NCBI RefSeq assembly: GCF_002863305.2
Contig: NZ_CP136962.1
Location: 1,240,001 to 1,304,000, forward strand
DNA length: 64,000 bases
Source: Neisseria perflava
GTDB taxonomy: Bacteria > Pseudomonadota > Gammaproteobacteria > Burkholderiales > Neisseriaceae
Direction of reading: 5' to 3'
The translations under genes were made by a program, and so were the position numbers. Of the stretch, positions 1-9,465 are shown piece by piece. The notes beneath the pieces were generated by a model. The model searched no databases, was not told where the DNA came from, and saw only the letters and a program-made list of their open reading frames with translations. How positions within the stretch are numbered: the stretch's first letter is position 1; each line of letters starts with the position of its first letter.

Positions 1-54
1 AACAAATACCGACAAAATATCAAAGAATTAACCAACCAATAGTTTGATTCTCAT

Positions 55-2040
55 TTAATTTGTTTTATGTAAAATCCAAATCCCCATATGCTCAACAACA
101 CATTTTCCTGATTCTTCGTAATTTAATTTCTCTGATGGTACGCAAGAAATTTCCCAATTACCTTGAGGCAGATTAAATAACTGACGACTACGTTTGGCAT
201 TTACCAACAACAGCCATTCGTCGTCCAAAACAATCTGAATCGCCTTGCTGCCCCTATTGTGCCAACAATATTCCGTCATTGGGCTGCCGTCGGCATTGAG
301 CCATTGCACACGCTCTTTTTCCCACCAGCAATCATCTGTCAGCAGCTTGATTCGGCTGCGTACGCGTATCAGCTCTTGAGTGTAATTTTGCAACTCATGA
401 GGCTCATTTTGCCAATCCAACCATGTAATCGGATTATCTTGGCAGTAGCTGTTGTTGTTGCCTTGCTGACTGTTGCCGAACTCATCGCCGGCTAAAAGCA
501 TGGGCGTACCGTTGGATAAAAATAAGGAGGCAAGCAGCGCTTTGGAGGTGTATTCGCGGTTGAGCAAAACTTCTTCATCATCGGTTTCGCCTTCTACGCC
601 GTGGTTGTAGCTGATGTTTTCATTATGCCCGTCGCGGTTGTTTTCGCCGTTGGCTTCGTTGTGTTTCTCGTTGTAGCTGACCAAATCGCGCAGAGTGAAG
701 CCGTCGTGTGCAGTGATGAAGTTGATACTGGCAGACGGGTGGCGGCCGCTGTGGTTGAAAATATCGGACGACCCGGCCAAACGTTCGGCAAATGCACCCA
801 AATTGCCGCTTTCCCATGACCAAAACGCGCGCATATCATCGCGGAAACGACCGTTCCATTCGGCAAAAGGTTGAGGGAAATTGCCCAAGTGATAACCGCC
901 CTCGCCGATGTCCCATGCTTCGACAATCAGTTTCAAACCGGCCAAAACCGGGTCTTGATACAGGACTTGAAAAAAACGGCCGTACGATTGGAAATCGGGT
1001 TCGCGTCCCAATACGGTTCCCAAATCGAAACGGAAGCCGTCAACATGAAACTCTTCAGCCCAATAGCGCAGGCTGTCTGCCGCCCAACGGGTAACGTCGC
1101 GCCGGACAATATTGAGCGTATTGCCGCAACCCGACCAGTTTTCATAATTGCCGTAAGGGGTGTGCCAATACCATAAGGTGTTGTCGATACCGCGCTGACA
1201 CAGCATCGGGCCTTTGTCATCCTGTTCTGCCGTGTGGTTGTACACGACATCCAAAATCACTTCCAAACCTGCCTGATGCAGGGCTTTGACCGCTTGTTTA
1301 AACTCCGCCGCCGCACGCTCGGGATTGTCGGCATAAGACGGCTCGACGGCAAAATGAGAATAAGTGTTGTAGCCCCAATAATTGCTCAAGCCCATCTGCT
1401 GAAGATGGTATTCGTCCAGATGATAATGAATCGGCAGCAGCTCGACCGTTGTTACCCCCAACTCTTGCAAATAGGCCAAAACCCGTTTATCGCACAAGGC
1501 CTTATAAGTGCCTGCATATTTCAAATCGGGGAATTGCTTGGTAAACCCTTTGACATGGGCTTCATAAATAACGGTTTTGCCCCACGGTATTTCCGGACGG
1601 CAATCTTTGGCCCAATTGAATCGGCTGCGTCCGATCACGACGCTTTTCGGCGCAACGGCGGCATTGTCGCGTTCATCTTCCGGTCTGAACCATGCCATTT
1701 CTTCGGCGGTACGGTAGCTTGGTTTGCCGTCAATTTTTTTGGAATACGGATCAATCAGTAATTTGTTGGGATTGAAACATGAGCCGTATTCTGCGTTTTC
1801 ACGTCCATACACGCGGAAACCGTATCGCTGCCCTGCCTTAACATCCGGCACAAATCCGTAAAATACCGAACCGCGCCGCGAAGGCATCTCCAAACGGGTT
1901 TCTTTATCCTTATCAAACAGACACAATTCGACCTTTTCGGCATTGATGGAAAACAAGGTGAAATTCGCGCCCTTGCTTGTCAGGGTCGCACCCATGGGAT
2001 AAGGCTTGCCTTCCTCGATATGCCATGATTTGGCAGTCAT
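55..2040 (-). CDS. glgX: Glycogen debranching enzyme GlgX
   Basis: A GH13 isoamylase-type enzyme of 661 residues that cleaves alpha-1,6 branches left on glycogen after phosphorylase action. The CBM48-like N-terminal domain is followed by the catalytic barrel: DVVYNHT at 264-270, nucleophile region GFRFD with Asp339, acid/base Glu374 in IVEAWD, and the transition-state Asp446 in ITAHDGF. Length matches E. coli GlgX (about 657). The start is supported by AAGGAA seven bases upstream. It lies downstream of the malQ-glgB fusion on the same strand, with a DUS hairpin between the two, so it may have its own promoter. No glgA, glgC or glgP is in the window; they could lie to the left, beyond base 1. 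Confidence 0.95.
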   Translation of the reverse strand: MTAKSWHIEEGKPYPMGATLTSKGANFTLFSINAEKVELCLFDKDKETRLEMPSRRGSVFYGFVPDVKAGQRYGFRVYGRENAEYGSCFNPNKLLIDPYSKKIDGKPSYRTAEEMAWFRPEDERDNAAVAPKSVVIGRSRFNWAKDCRPEIPWGKTVIYEAHVKGFTKQFPDLKYAGTYKALCDKRVLAYLQELGVTTVELLPIHYHLDEYHLQQMGLSNYWGYNTYSHFAVEPSYADNPERAAAEFKQAVKALHQAGLEVILDVVYNHTAEQDDKGPMLCQRGIDNTLWYWHTPYGNYENWSGCGNTLNIVRRDVTRWAADSLRYWAEEFHVDGFRFDLGTVLGREPDFQSYGRFFQVLYQDPVLAGLKLIVEAWDIGEGGYHLGNFPQPFAEWNGRFRDDMRAFWSWESGNLGAFAERLAGSSDIFNHSGRHPSASINFITAHDGFTLRDLVSYNEKHNEANGENNRDGHNENISYNHGVEGETDDEEVLLNREYTSKALLASLFLSNGTPMLLAGDEFGNSQQGNNNSYCQDNPITWLDWQNEPHELQNYTQELIRVRSRIKLLTDDCWWEKERVQWLNADGSPMTEYCWHNRGSKAIQIVLDDEWLLLVNAKRSRQLFNLPQGNWEISCVPSEKLNYEESGKCVVEHMGIWILHKTN

Positions 2041-2081
2041 AGAATGATTCCTTGGTATGTATTTGGTTTCGTGTCCAATAT

Positions 2082-2112
2082 AAGGCCGTCTGAAAATCTT
2101 TCAGACGGCCTT
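2082..2112 (-). terminator. DUS inverted-repeat terminator after malQ-glgB
   Basis: AAGGCCGTCTGAAA and its exact complement are separated by three bases, giving a 14-bp stem of two AG-DUS. It lies downstream of malQ-glgB and upstream of glgX. The T-run on the minus side is short, so termination may be leaky. Confidence 0.7.
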
Positions 2113-2185
2113 GAATCATATTGATATCACTATCTTTTAATTTTCAGCTGATTGGGCAGGCATGATGCCCACTCTCAAAGTTGAT

Positions 2186-5100
2186 TTACGCTTCTTCTTT
2201 GACTGCCGCCTGATACAGGTAAACGGTTGCCAACGGCGGTACGGTAACAGACAGGGAATTTGGTTTGCCATGCGACCAAACTTCTTCTGTTTCCACCGTT
2301 GCGCCGGCAGAAACGCCGCTGCCTTTGTAATGTAGGTCGTCTGAATTGAGAATTTCGCGGTATTCGCCGGCAGAATTTACGCCGAAGCGATAGCCTTCGC
2401 GTACTACTGGCGTGAAGTTGCTGATCACGATAACGCGGTTGCCTTCGCGGTCGCGTCGCTCGAAGACGAATACGGAATTGTCGCCGTCATCGGCAACCAA
2501 CCACTCAAAACCTTCAGGCCATTGGTCCAATTGGTAAAGCGGCGCGGTGTCTTTATAGATATGGTTCAATTCGCGCACAAAGTCTTGTACGCCTTTGTGC
2601 CAGCCACCCTCTTGCTCCAGCAGGAACCAATCCAGTCCTTCGTTGTAATTCCACTCGCGACCTTGTGCAAACTCGCTGCCCATAAACAAAAGTTTTTTGC
2701 CGGGGAAGCCGTACATAAAGCCGTAGTAGGCGCGTAGGTTGGCGAATTGTTGCCAGCAGTCACCAGGCATCCGTCCGAGTAGCGAACGTTTGCCGTGCAC
2801 GACTTCATCGTGTGAAAGCGGCAGGACGAAGTTTTCGCTGTACTGGTACATCATGCCGAAAGTCATTTTGTTGTGGTGATATTTGCGGTTGATGGGGTCT
2901 TCCATCATATAACGCAAAGTATCGTTCATCCAGCCCATATTCCATTTGAAGCTGAAGTTCAAACCTTCTTGACGGGTGACGTTGGCGAATGAAGTAGACT
3001 CTTCGGCGATTTCAGTCGCAGCAGGAACTTCCTCTTTCAACATGGTGTTGGTATCACGCAGGAAAGCGATGGCTTCAAGGTTTTCATGGCCGCCGTATTG
3101 GTTCGGAATCCACTCGCCGTCTTTGCGCGAATAGTTGCGGTAAATCATCGAAGCCACCGCGTCAACGCGGATACCGTCAAAGCCAAAACGTTCTATCCAA
3201 TACAGGGCGTTGCCTTGCAGGAAGTTTTTCACTTCGTTTCTGCCGAAGTTGTAAATCAAAGTGTTCCAATCTTGGTGGTAGCCTTCGCGCGGGTCGGCGT
3301 GTTCGTACAGCGCGGTGCCGTCAAACTTGGCCAGGCCGTGATCATCGGTCGGAAAGTGGCCGACCACCCAGTCGAGGATAACGCTGATGCCTGCATCGTG
3401 CGCAGCTTTAATCAATGCGCGCAATTCTTCCGGCGAACCGAAACGGCTGGTCGGCGCATACAAACCGGTTGCCTGATAGCCCCATGAGCCGTCAAACGGA
3501 TATTCGGAAACAGGCAAAAACTCGATATGGGTAAAGCCCATGTCTTTGACGTATGCCACCAATTCTTTGGCGAGCTCTTCGTAAGTCAACCAGAAATTGT
3601 TTTCCGGATTGCGTTTCCACGAACCCAAATGCACTTCATAAATGCTGATCGGCGCATCAATAGCGTTGGCATGGGCGCGGAAGGCCGGTTCTTCGACTTC
3701 GTCAGGCAAGCCGCGCACAATAGATGCCGTGGTCGGACGCAGTTCCGCACCGAAAGCATACGGGTCGGCTTTTTCACGTACATTGCCGTTGGCATCGCGG
3801 ATTTCAAATTTGTAAAGGGCGTTGAGTTTGACAGCAGGAATGAAGATGTCCCAAATGCCGTTGTCGCGGTGGAAACGCATCACATGGCGGCGGCCGTCCC
3901 AGTTGTTGAACTCGCCGATGACGGAAACGCGTTGCGCATTGGGCGCCCAGACGGCAAAGCGTACGCCCTTCACACCGTCCAACTCGGCAAAATGCGCGCC
4001 TAAAGTCTCATAAGGACGCAGGTGTTTGCCTTCGGCCAACAGCCAGGAATCCATGTCTTGCAACGCAGAGCTGAAATGATAAGGGTCTTCTTCAATCACT
4101 GGCTCGGTGTCTTCGGTGTAACGGATACGCAAAGCGTAATCGGGCGCCTCATCGGGCAAAACGGCCACAAAGAAACCGCGTTCATCAATTTTTTCAGACG
4201 GCACGATGAGTTCGCCGCTGTGGCGGTTCACAATATCCACGCTTACTGCGCCGGGAATTAAAACGCGTACCACTTCATCGCCCTCTGCAAGGCGGTGTCG
4301 TCCCAAATAAGCGAACACATCGCTATGGGTGGCAAGAAACAGGCTTTCGACCGTATCGCGCTCGATTTGGTCAAGTTCATGATAAGTCTTGATTTGGCTG
4401 TTTGTTTTCATGCGTACCTCGTCAATAATGGCAAGTTGGCCGCCCATGAGGCGGTGTTGTAGGAAATCTTCCAAAGAAACCGGCATTTTTTGCGCCCAGT
4501 TCGGATAGCCTTCGGTTACACCCGGGACATTCAGATTGTCGATGACGCCCAGTAGGTTTTCCAACTGTACGGCGTAAAGTTTGCTGCGACTCAATGCGCC
4601 GTATTTATGCAAAGCCGCCAGCAAGGTTTCATCGGCTTTTACCGGCATTTGTACGTCCGCACCCAGACAGCCGGTTTCTTTCAATTTGTCCAGTAAATCG
4701 GCTTTATCGTGTTCGCGTTCATCCAAGGCCGTCTGAAAAGCGGCTGCATCAGGCAAAGTACCGAGTTTGAACATCGTATCCAAATCTTTGCCTGTCCAAT
4801 AACCTGCCAAGGGCGCGACATCGTGGGTACTGATGACCGTAATCGCCTGCTCGGGGTATTCTTCAGGTAATTGAAAACCGTTCCAGCCCTTGCTGAAATA
4901 CATGACCTTGTAGGAGAACACTTGATAGCGGTTGAGCAGATAACGCGCTTGATCGGGTACCGTCCCCAAGTCCTCGCCGATGATGACGCAACGGTTGCGC
5001 CGGCTTTCCAATGCCAAAATAGCAAACATCACTTCGGCATCGTAATGCACATACGCGCCGAAATCTGCTGTTTTACCGTTTAACACCCACCACAAACGAC

Positions 5101-6472
5101 ACAATGCCATTACATGGTCAATCCGCAATACGCCATACAGGCGCATGTTTTCGCGCAACAGATGAGCAAATTTTTCATAGCCCGTATGCTTCAACATCAA
5201 CGGATTAAGCGGCGGCAAATCCCAATTCTGCCCTGTCGGCCCTAAAGGATCGGGCGGCGCACCGACCGATACGTCCATACAATAATCTTGGCGGTTTAAC
5301 CAAGTATCCGCGCTGCCTCGCGCCACGCCGACCGCCAAATCGCCGTAAATACCGAGTTTGACACCGTATTCGGCAGCGGCTTGGTTGACTTCTTGCAACT
5401 GCTCCGCACAAAGCCATTGCAGCCACATATAAAAACGGATTTCACGCTCATGACTAAGCGCAAATTTTTCTACTGCTTCGCCATCAGGCTGATGAAATTC
5501 AGACGGCCATGACTGCCAACCCACTTGTCCGGGACGGCTGTAATACTGGTCTAAAGCCTCAAACAAACCGAAGCCCTGCAAAGCCTTGCCTTTTTCTAAT
5601 ACAAAAGCTTCAAATGCAGCGCGTTCATTTGCCGCAGCTTCACAAGTATCTTGTTCAAACGCGTTAAACGCCATATGTAGCGCATCACGCTTGCATGCCC
5701 AAACCGCCGTATAAGTCACCGTTTCCGTAACACGCAAAGCGGCAATGCGCTGACGGATTTTCGGTTGTGCCAGCCAGTTTTTCAGTTGCTCGTTATAAGT
5801 AAATGCGCCGACTTTCTCTATATCCAAATAAATCGGATTGAGCCATTCGCGCGAAGAAGGGCTATACGGGCTGGCAAAGGCAGGCTTGCTGGTAAACAAG
5901 GCATGCAAAGGGTTGATACCGACAAAATCCAGCTTTTTCTCAGCCGCATATTTCATCAGGTTCAGCAAATCGGTAAAGTCGCCTATGCCCCAGTTGCGCT
6001 CGGAACGCAGGCTGTACAAATGCATGGTCAAACCATTCATCCGACCGCCATTGGCAAGCAGTTTGGGCTGATAAACCGATTCAGGCGCAACAATCAGGTG
6101 TACAAGGCAACATTTACCACCGATCTCGGCCGACAAAGTGTAATAACCGCAAGCCAGCTGGGGCAGCTTAATCCAAAGCGTATTGTTGTCGCCCGGATAC
6201 AAAGTCAAGGTCTGACATTTATTTGCTTCATCAATCAATACGACCGCTTCAGCGCCATGAAATTCAGACGGCATCTGTAAAGATTCTTCGCCGTTTTCAT
6301 GCGCAACCATCGTATTCAGATAAAGGCCGTCTGAATCCGGTTTGCTTTTGTCCAAAACAGCAACGATCGATTCCAAAACTTCAGGTTTGGTCGCATGATA
6401 TGTACCGTTGATGTCGTGGTAGCCTAAATCAATACCGGCCTCTACAGCCTGCTGCTCCAATGTTTCACTCAT
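2186..6472 (-). CDS. MalQ-GlgB fusion (4-alpha-glucanotransferase / glycogen branching enzyme)
   Basis: A single 1428-residue frame holds two full enzymes. Residues about 1-700 are MalQ (GH77): nucleophile Asp452 in LRIDHV, Glu500 in IIGEDLG, Asp551 in STHD, transferring maltodextrin segments. Residues about 705-1428 are an entire E. coli-type GlgB: N1 domain beginning near [12 protein letters not shown]48 near 835-900, then the GH13 core with Asp1104 (IRVDAV), Glu1157/1158 (AEEST) and Asp1222 (SHDEVVHG); it forms alpha-1,6 branches. All catalytic residues are kept in both halves and there is almost no linker. E. coli MalQ (694) plus GlgB (728) equals the length seen, so neither half is shortened. 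No stop or frameshift lies at the junction. At least five DUS cores lie inside the gene. The start has only a weak SD (GGCAG). Confidence 0.93.
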   Translation of the reverse strand: MSETLEQQAVEAGIDLGYHDINGTYHATKPEVLESIVAVLDKSKPDSDGLYLNTMVAHENGEESLQMPSEFHGAEAVVLIDEANKCQTLTLYPGDNNTLWIKLPQLACGYYTLSAEIGGKCCLVHLIVAPESVYQPKLLANGGRMNGLTMHLYSLRSERNWGIGDFTDLLNLMKYAAEKKLDFVGINPLHALFTSKPAFASPYSPSSREWLNPIYLDIEKVGAFTYNEQLKNWLAQPKIRQRIAALRVTETVTYTAVWACKRDALHMAFNAFEQDTCEAAANERAAFEAFVLEKGKALQGFGLFEALDQYYSRPGQVGWQSWPSEFHQPDGEAVEKFALSHEREIRFYMWLQWLCAEQLQEVNQAAAEYGVKLGIYGDLAVGVARGSADTWLNRQDYCMDVSVGAPPDPLGPTGQNWDLPPLNPLMLKHTGYEKFAHLLRENMRLYGVLRIDHVMALCRLWWVLNGKTADFGAYVHYDAEVMFAILALESRRNRCVIIGEDLGTVPDQARYLLNRYQVFSYKVMYFSKGWNGFQLPEEYPEQAITVISTHDVAPLAGYWTGKDLDTMFKLGTLPDAAAFQTALDEREHDKADLLDKLKETGCLGADVQMPVKADETLLAALHKYGALSRSKLYAVQLENLLGVIDNLNVPGVTEGYPNWAQKMPVSLEDFLQHRLMGGQLAIIDEVRMKTNSQIKTYHELDQIERDTVESLFLATHSDVFAYLGRHRLAEGDEVVRVLIPGAVSVDIVNRHSGELIVPSEKIDERGFFVAVLPDEAPDYALRIRYTEDTEPVIEEDPYHFSSALQDMDSWLLAEGKHLRPYETLGAHFAELDGVKGVRFAVWAPNAQRVSVIGEFNNWDGRRHVMRFHRDNGIWDIFIPAVKLNALYKFEIRDANGNVREKADPYAFGAELRPTTASIVRGLPDEVEEPAFRAHANAIDAPISIYEVHLGSWKRNPENNFWLTYEELAKELVAYVKDMGFTHIEFLPVSEYPFDGSWGYQATGLYAPTSRFGSPEELRALIKAAHDAGISVILDWVVGHFPTDDHGLAKFDGTALYEHADPREGYHQDWNTLIYNFGRNEVKNFLQGNALYWIERFGFDGIRVDAVASMIYRNYSRKDGEWIPNQYGGHENLEAIAFLRDTNTMLKEEVPAATEIAEESTSFANVTRQEGLNFSFKWNMGWMNDTLRYMMEDPINRKYHHNKMTFGMMYQYSENFVLPLSHDEVVHGKRSLLGRMPGDCWQQFANLRAYYGFMYGFPGKKLLFMGSEFAQGREWNYNEGLDWFLLEQEGGWHKGVQDFVRELNHIYKDTAPLYQLDQWPEGFEWLVADDGDNSVFVFERRDREGNRVIVISNFTPVVREGYRFGVNSAGEYREILNSDDLHYKGSGVSAGATVETEEVWSHGKPNSLSVTVPPLATVYLYQAAVKEEA

Positions 6473-6624
6473 TGCATTCTGCCTGTTTTACCAACATCTG
6501 AATCTTAATACAGATTTTGTCGCACCGTTACATGTAATTCATTGTAGTCTCTAACAAACCCCATATTTCCCCGCTTGATTTGACCTGAGCCAAAATTTGC
6601 CGTTTATCTGACTTGTAAAAACTT

Positions 6625-6671
6625 AAAGGCCGTCTGAAAAGGAAGGTTTCATTCCTTTTCAGACGGCCTTT
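6625..6671 (-). terminator. DUS hairpin terminator after slyD
   Basis: AAAGGCCGTCTGAAAAGGAA pairs with its complement across a short loop, a 20-bp stem made of two DUS extended inward. It lies 18 bases past the slyD-like stop. Confidence 0.8.
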
Positions 6672-6689
6672 ATCATGCTTCAAGCCTGA

Positions 6690-7172
6690 TTAGTGGTGGT
6701 GATGACCGTGCGGACCGTGTACGTGACCGTGGACAATTTCTTCCTCAGTCGCATCGCGCACGCCCTCAACAGTCGCTTTGAACAATACTTTCATACCGGC
6801 CAAAGGATGGTTGCCGTCCACCACGGCTTTGCCGTCGGCAACATCGGTTACACGATAAATCAATACATCGCCGGTTTCCGGATCATCGGCTTCAAACATC
6901 ATGCCGACTTCAACTTCAACAGGGAACACGCTGACATCTTCAATGCGCACCAGCTCAGGATCTTGCTCGCCGAAAGCATCATCGGGCGACAAAGCCACTT
7001 CAACGGTATCACCTACATTTTTGCCGTGCAACGCTTCTTCCACCAAAGGGAAAATACCGTCATAACCGCCATGCAAGTAAGCAATCGGCTCTTCGGTTTT
7101 GTCCAACAACTGGTTGTTTGCATCATACATTTCATAATGCAGGGAAACTACGGAATTTTTAACAATAGACAT
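6690..7172 (-). CDS. slyD: SlyD-type FKBP peptidyl-prolyl cis-trans isomerase
   Basis: A cytoplasmic prolyl isomerase and chaperone of the FKBP/SlyD family (160 residues). The FKBP half includes YLHGGYDGIFP and the insert-in-flap domain, followed by the SlyD hallmark GNHPLAGM. The C-terminus is a His-rich tail (HGHVHGPHGHHHH) that in E. coli SlyD binds nickel and other divalent metals. The frame is open further upstream from a TTG, but AAGGA sits seven bases before the chosen ATG and four before another ATG immediately preceding it, so the second ATG is preferred. Stand-alone gene with its own terminator. Confidence 0.93.
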   Translation of the reverse strand: MSIVKNSVVSLHYEMYDANNQLLDKTEEPIAYLHGGYDGIFPLVEEALHGKNVGDTVEVALSPDDAFGEQDPELVRIEDVSVFPVEVEVGMMFEADDPETGDVLIYRVTDVADGKAVVDGNHPLAGMKVLFKATVEGVRDATEEEIVHGHVHGPHGHHHH

Positions 7173-7504
7173 CATGTCGTCCTTAATCAATATTTATAAA
7201 GTCAAGTTCAGGCTATTCTATCACAGCTGTAACTAAACAATCGGTTTACCTTAAACAAATACTTTTAGCAAACACAACAAAACCAAAAAAGTCCATATAA
7301 AAAACAAAATTGAATGATTCCAATCCATAAAAGTTGCTTTTTCACAACACAAAGTTGCTAAATTACAAAAATTTCCCTAAACGCAAAAACATTCCGAACC
7401 CTTAAAACCAATAACAAATAAAAATATACAACCCATTGAATACAATACATTTTTAAAATCTTCATTAATAATGAATATTTTTAGATGATTTTTCGCGCGC
7501 CAAT

Positions 7505-7651
7505 ATGATTTACATTATTTTCACTATTTTCGTATTGATTTTAGCCAACAAACGGTTACGCAACGTTGCATTGACCTATCCCGTGGGGCATAATATTGAA
7601 AAATTCAGCAATGAATTTCTACTGTACAGGCCGTTTGACGGCTATTTTTAG
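7505..7651 (+). CDS. Possible 48-residue small membrane protein (doubtful)
   Basis: An ATG-started frame encodes a hydrophobic N-terminus (IYIIFTIFVLILA) followed by a basic KRLRN and a soluble tail ending in RPFDGYF. No good ribosome binding site precedes it, the stop lies in a hairpin/T-run, and the region is AT-rich, where such hydrophobic frames occur by chance. It may instead be part of the 5' leader of the lipoprotein gene 31 bases downstream. No family recognised. Confidence 0.2.
   Translation: MIYIIFTIFVLILANKRLRNVALTYPVGHNIEKFSNEFLLYRPFDGYF
7629..7650 (+). promoter_or_regulatory. Hairpin with T-run in the leader of the repeat lipoprotein gene
   Basis: GGCCGT-TTG-ACGGC followed by TATTTTT looks like a small intrinsic terminator placed about 32 bases before the lipoprotein start. 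It could end an upstream transcript or attenuate the lipoprotein mRNA. A possible -10 (TAATAT, 7591-7596) lies upstream, without a good -35. Confidence 0.35.
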
Positions 7652-7681
7652 TTTAAATCGATTTAAAAAAGGTTCTTAAAA

Positions 7682-7945
7682 ATGAAAAAATCTCTGTTCG
7701 CTGCTGCTTTGTTGTCTTTAGCTTTGGCCGCTTGTGGCGGTGCTGATAAAGCTGCTGAAACTGCTGCTTCTGCCGCTTCTGCTGCTTCCGAAGCCGCTGC
7801 TTCTGCTACTGAAGCTGCTGCTTCTGCTACTGAAGCTACCGCTTCTGCTGCTACCGAAGCTACTGAAGCTGCTGCTTCTGCTACTGAAGCTGCTGCATCT
7901 GCTACTGAAGCTGCTGCTTCTGCCGCTTCTGAAGCTGCTAAATAA
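7682..7945 (+). CDS. Low-complexity Ala/Ser/Thr/Glu repeat lipoprotein
   Basis: An 87-residue predicted lipoprotein: signal MKKSLFAAALLSLALAAC with the lipobox LAAC and Cys at 18, then GGADKAAETAAS and a run of near-identical seven-residue units of the form T/S-E-A-A-A-S-A up to the end (EAAK). The DNA is made of 21-base units rich in GCTGCTTCTGCTACTGAA, so unit number can change without breaking the frame. The mature part has no globular domain and is probably helical or extended. Function unknown; neisserial repeat lipoproteins such as H.8/Lip are a loose parallel in design only. AAAGG lies upstream and a strong terminator follows. Confidence 0.85.
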   Translation: MKKSLFAAALLSLALAACGGADKAAETAASAASAASEAAASATEAAASATEATASAATEATEAAASATEAAASATEAAASAASEAAK

Positions 7946-7960
7946 TATTCTTTTGAATAT

Positions 7961-7997
7961 AAAAAAAGCAGGATACCATTGCGTATCCTGCTTTTTT
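7961..7997 (+). terminator. Intrinsic terminator of the repeat lipoprotein gene
   Basis: AAAAAAGCAGGATAC pairs perfectly with GTATCCTGCTTTTTT across a six-base loop, with a full T-run. It is not built from DUS. Confidence 0.92.
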
Positions 7998-8037
7998 ACA
8001 TTCCTCCCCCCCTTCCCGACTTTTCCGCCTGACTGCC

Positions 8038-9411
8038 ATGCACCTTCACGACCGTTTTGCTGAGTTTCTTTCCGCCTCTGAAATCATCGAAGCCACTCCG
8101 GCCTTGTTAAACGACCAACGCCGCCGTTTTGTTTCTTCTCCAGATATTGTCTTACAGCCGAACTCTGTCGAAAGCGTGCAGAAAATCATGCGTTTCTGCT
8201 TTGAGAACCGTATCCGCGTAACCCCGCAAGGTGGCAATACCGGATTATGCGGCGCAACGGTAACCACCGAGGGCGTACTGCTCAACCTCTCCAAGCTAAA
8301 CCGCATACGCGATATCAACCTTGCCGACAACAGCATGACGGTTGAAGCAGGCGTGATTTTGCAGAATGCTCAAAAGGCGGCAGCCGAAGCCGAACGACTG
8401 TTTCCGCTCAGTCTTGCCAGCGAAGGCTCTTGCCAAATTGGCGGCAATATCGCCTGTAATGCCGGCGGTTTGAATGTCTTGCGTTACGGCAGCATGCGTG
8501 ATTTGGTATTGGGTTTGGAAGTCGTTTTACCAAACGGCGAACTGGTTTCCCACCTTCAGCCCCTGCACAAAAACACAACCGGCTACGACTTGCGCCATCT
8601 TTTTATCGGCAGCGAAGGAACATTGGGCATCATTACCGCCGCCACACTCAAACTCTTTGCCCAGCCCAAAACCAAAGCGACCGCATGGGTAGGTTTAGAC
8701 GATATTGAATCCGCCGTCTCGCTTTTAACTGCGGTACAAGGCCATTTTGCCGAACGCTTGACCAGCTTCGAGCTGATCAGCCGCTTTGCCCTCGATTTAT
8801 CCTCGGAATTCAGCCAACTCAAAAAGCCTGCCGACGCGGAATGGCATATTTTGATTGAACTTGCAGATTCCGTTCCCGATGCCGGACTGGATGAAAAACT
8901 TGCCGAATTTCTCTATCAAAACGGGTGGGAAAACAGTATCTTGGCGCAATCCGAGCAAGAGCGCTCCGACTTATGGACCTTGCGTGAAAATATTTCTGCT
9001 TCCCAACGCAAACTCGGCACCAGCATCAAACACGATATCGCCGTCCCTATCGCCCAAGTGGCCGCCTTTGTCCGCCAATGCGCCCCTGCCTTGGAAACCC
9101 GCTTTCCCGGCATACAAATTGTCTGCTTCGGACATTTAGGTGACGGCAGCCTGCATTACAATATATTCCTGCCCAACGTATTGAGCAACGAAGCCTACCA
9201 ATACGAAGACGCCGTCAATACCATTGTTTATGAAAACATCCTTGCCTGCCACGGTACGATTGCCGCCGAACACGGCGTAGGCATCATCAAAAAACATTGG
9301 CTGCCCCGCGTGCGTACACAGGCCGAACTCGTTCTGATGCATGCCATCAAAAATCAGCTTGATCCTTATGGCATCATGAATCCGGACAAACTCCTGCCTT
9401 CTTTGGATTAA
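8038..9411 (+). CDS. FAD-binding oxidoreductase, GlcD / D-2-hydroxyacid dehydrogenase family
   Basis: A 457-residue flavoprotein of the FAD_binding_4 / FAD-oxidase C family, which oxidises D-2-hydroxy acids such as D-lactate, glycolate or D-2-hydroxyglutarate. The FAD site includes PQGGNTGLCG (63-72), GGNIACNAGG (135-144) and IGSEGTLGIIT (190-200). The C-terminal domain carries the metal/substrate motif GHLGDGSLHYN (365-375) and EHGVGI (411-416). The exact substrate cannot be told from sequence. No glcE/glcF partners are adjacent, which favours a stand-alone dehydrogenase. The ATG shown has a poor SD, and a run of seven C lies shortly upstream. Confidence 0.9.
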   Translation: MHLHDRFAEFLSASEIIEATPALLNDQRRRFVSSPDIVLQPNSVESVQKIMRFCFENRIRVTPQGGNTGLCGATVTTEGVLLNLSKLNRIRDINLADNSMTVEAGVILQNAQKAAAEAERLFPLSLASEGSCQIGGNIACNAGGLNVLRYGSMRDLVLGLEVVLPNGELVSHLQPLHKNTTGYDLRHLFIGSEGTLGIITAATLKLFAQPKTKATAWVGLDDIESAVSLLTAVQGHFAERLTSFELISRFALDLSSEFSQLKKPADAEWHILIELADSVPDAGLDEKLAEFLYQNGWENSILAQSEQERSDLWTLRENISASQRKLGTSIKHDIAVPIAQVAAFVRQCAPALETRFPGIQIVCFGHLGDGSLHYNIFLPNVLSNEAYQYEDAVNTIVYENILACHGTIAAEHGVGIIKKHWLPRVRTQAELVLMHAIKNQLDPYGIMNPDKLLPSLD

Positions 9412-9420
9412 ACAATACAA

Positions 9421-9452
9421 AAAGGCCGTCTGAAACATTTCAGACGGCCTTT
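9421..9452. terminator. Bidirectional DUS terminator between the oxidoreductase gene and apaH
   Basis: AAAGGCCGTCTGAAA and its complement, with almost no loop and A/T runs on both sides, sit between two converging genes and can serve both. Confidence 0.85.
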
Positions 9453-9465
9453 TATCTTATCCAAA

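Larger units (their letters stand above)
7173..7681. other. AT-rich 509-bp gap between slyD and the repeat lipoprotein
   Basis: The left 330 bases are AT-rich and show no gene or clear signal. The right end holds a short open frame (7505-7651) and a small hairpin followed by a T-rich run (about 7629-7650), both described separately. No tRNA, DUS pair or long repeat was seen. Confidence 0.6.

Noticed and set aside
7571..7596. TTGACC and TAATAT as promoter of the repeat lipoprotein
   Set aside because: The spacer is 14 bases, too short for sigma-70; only the -10 is kept as a weak possibility.
7734..8063. A Leu-rich 109-codon frame overlapping the repeat lipoprotein
   Set aside because: Produced by the GCTGCTTCT repeats read in another frame; it runs through the terminator.
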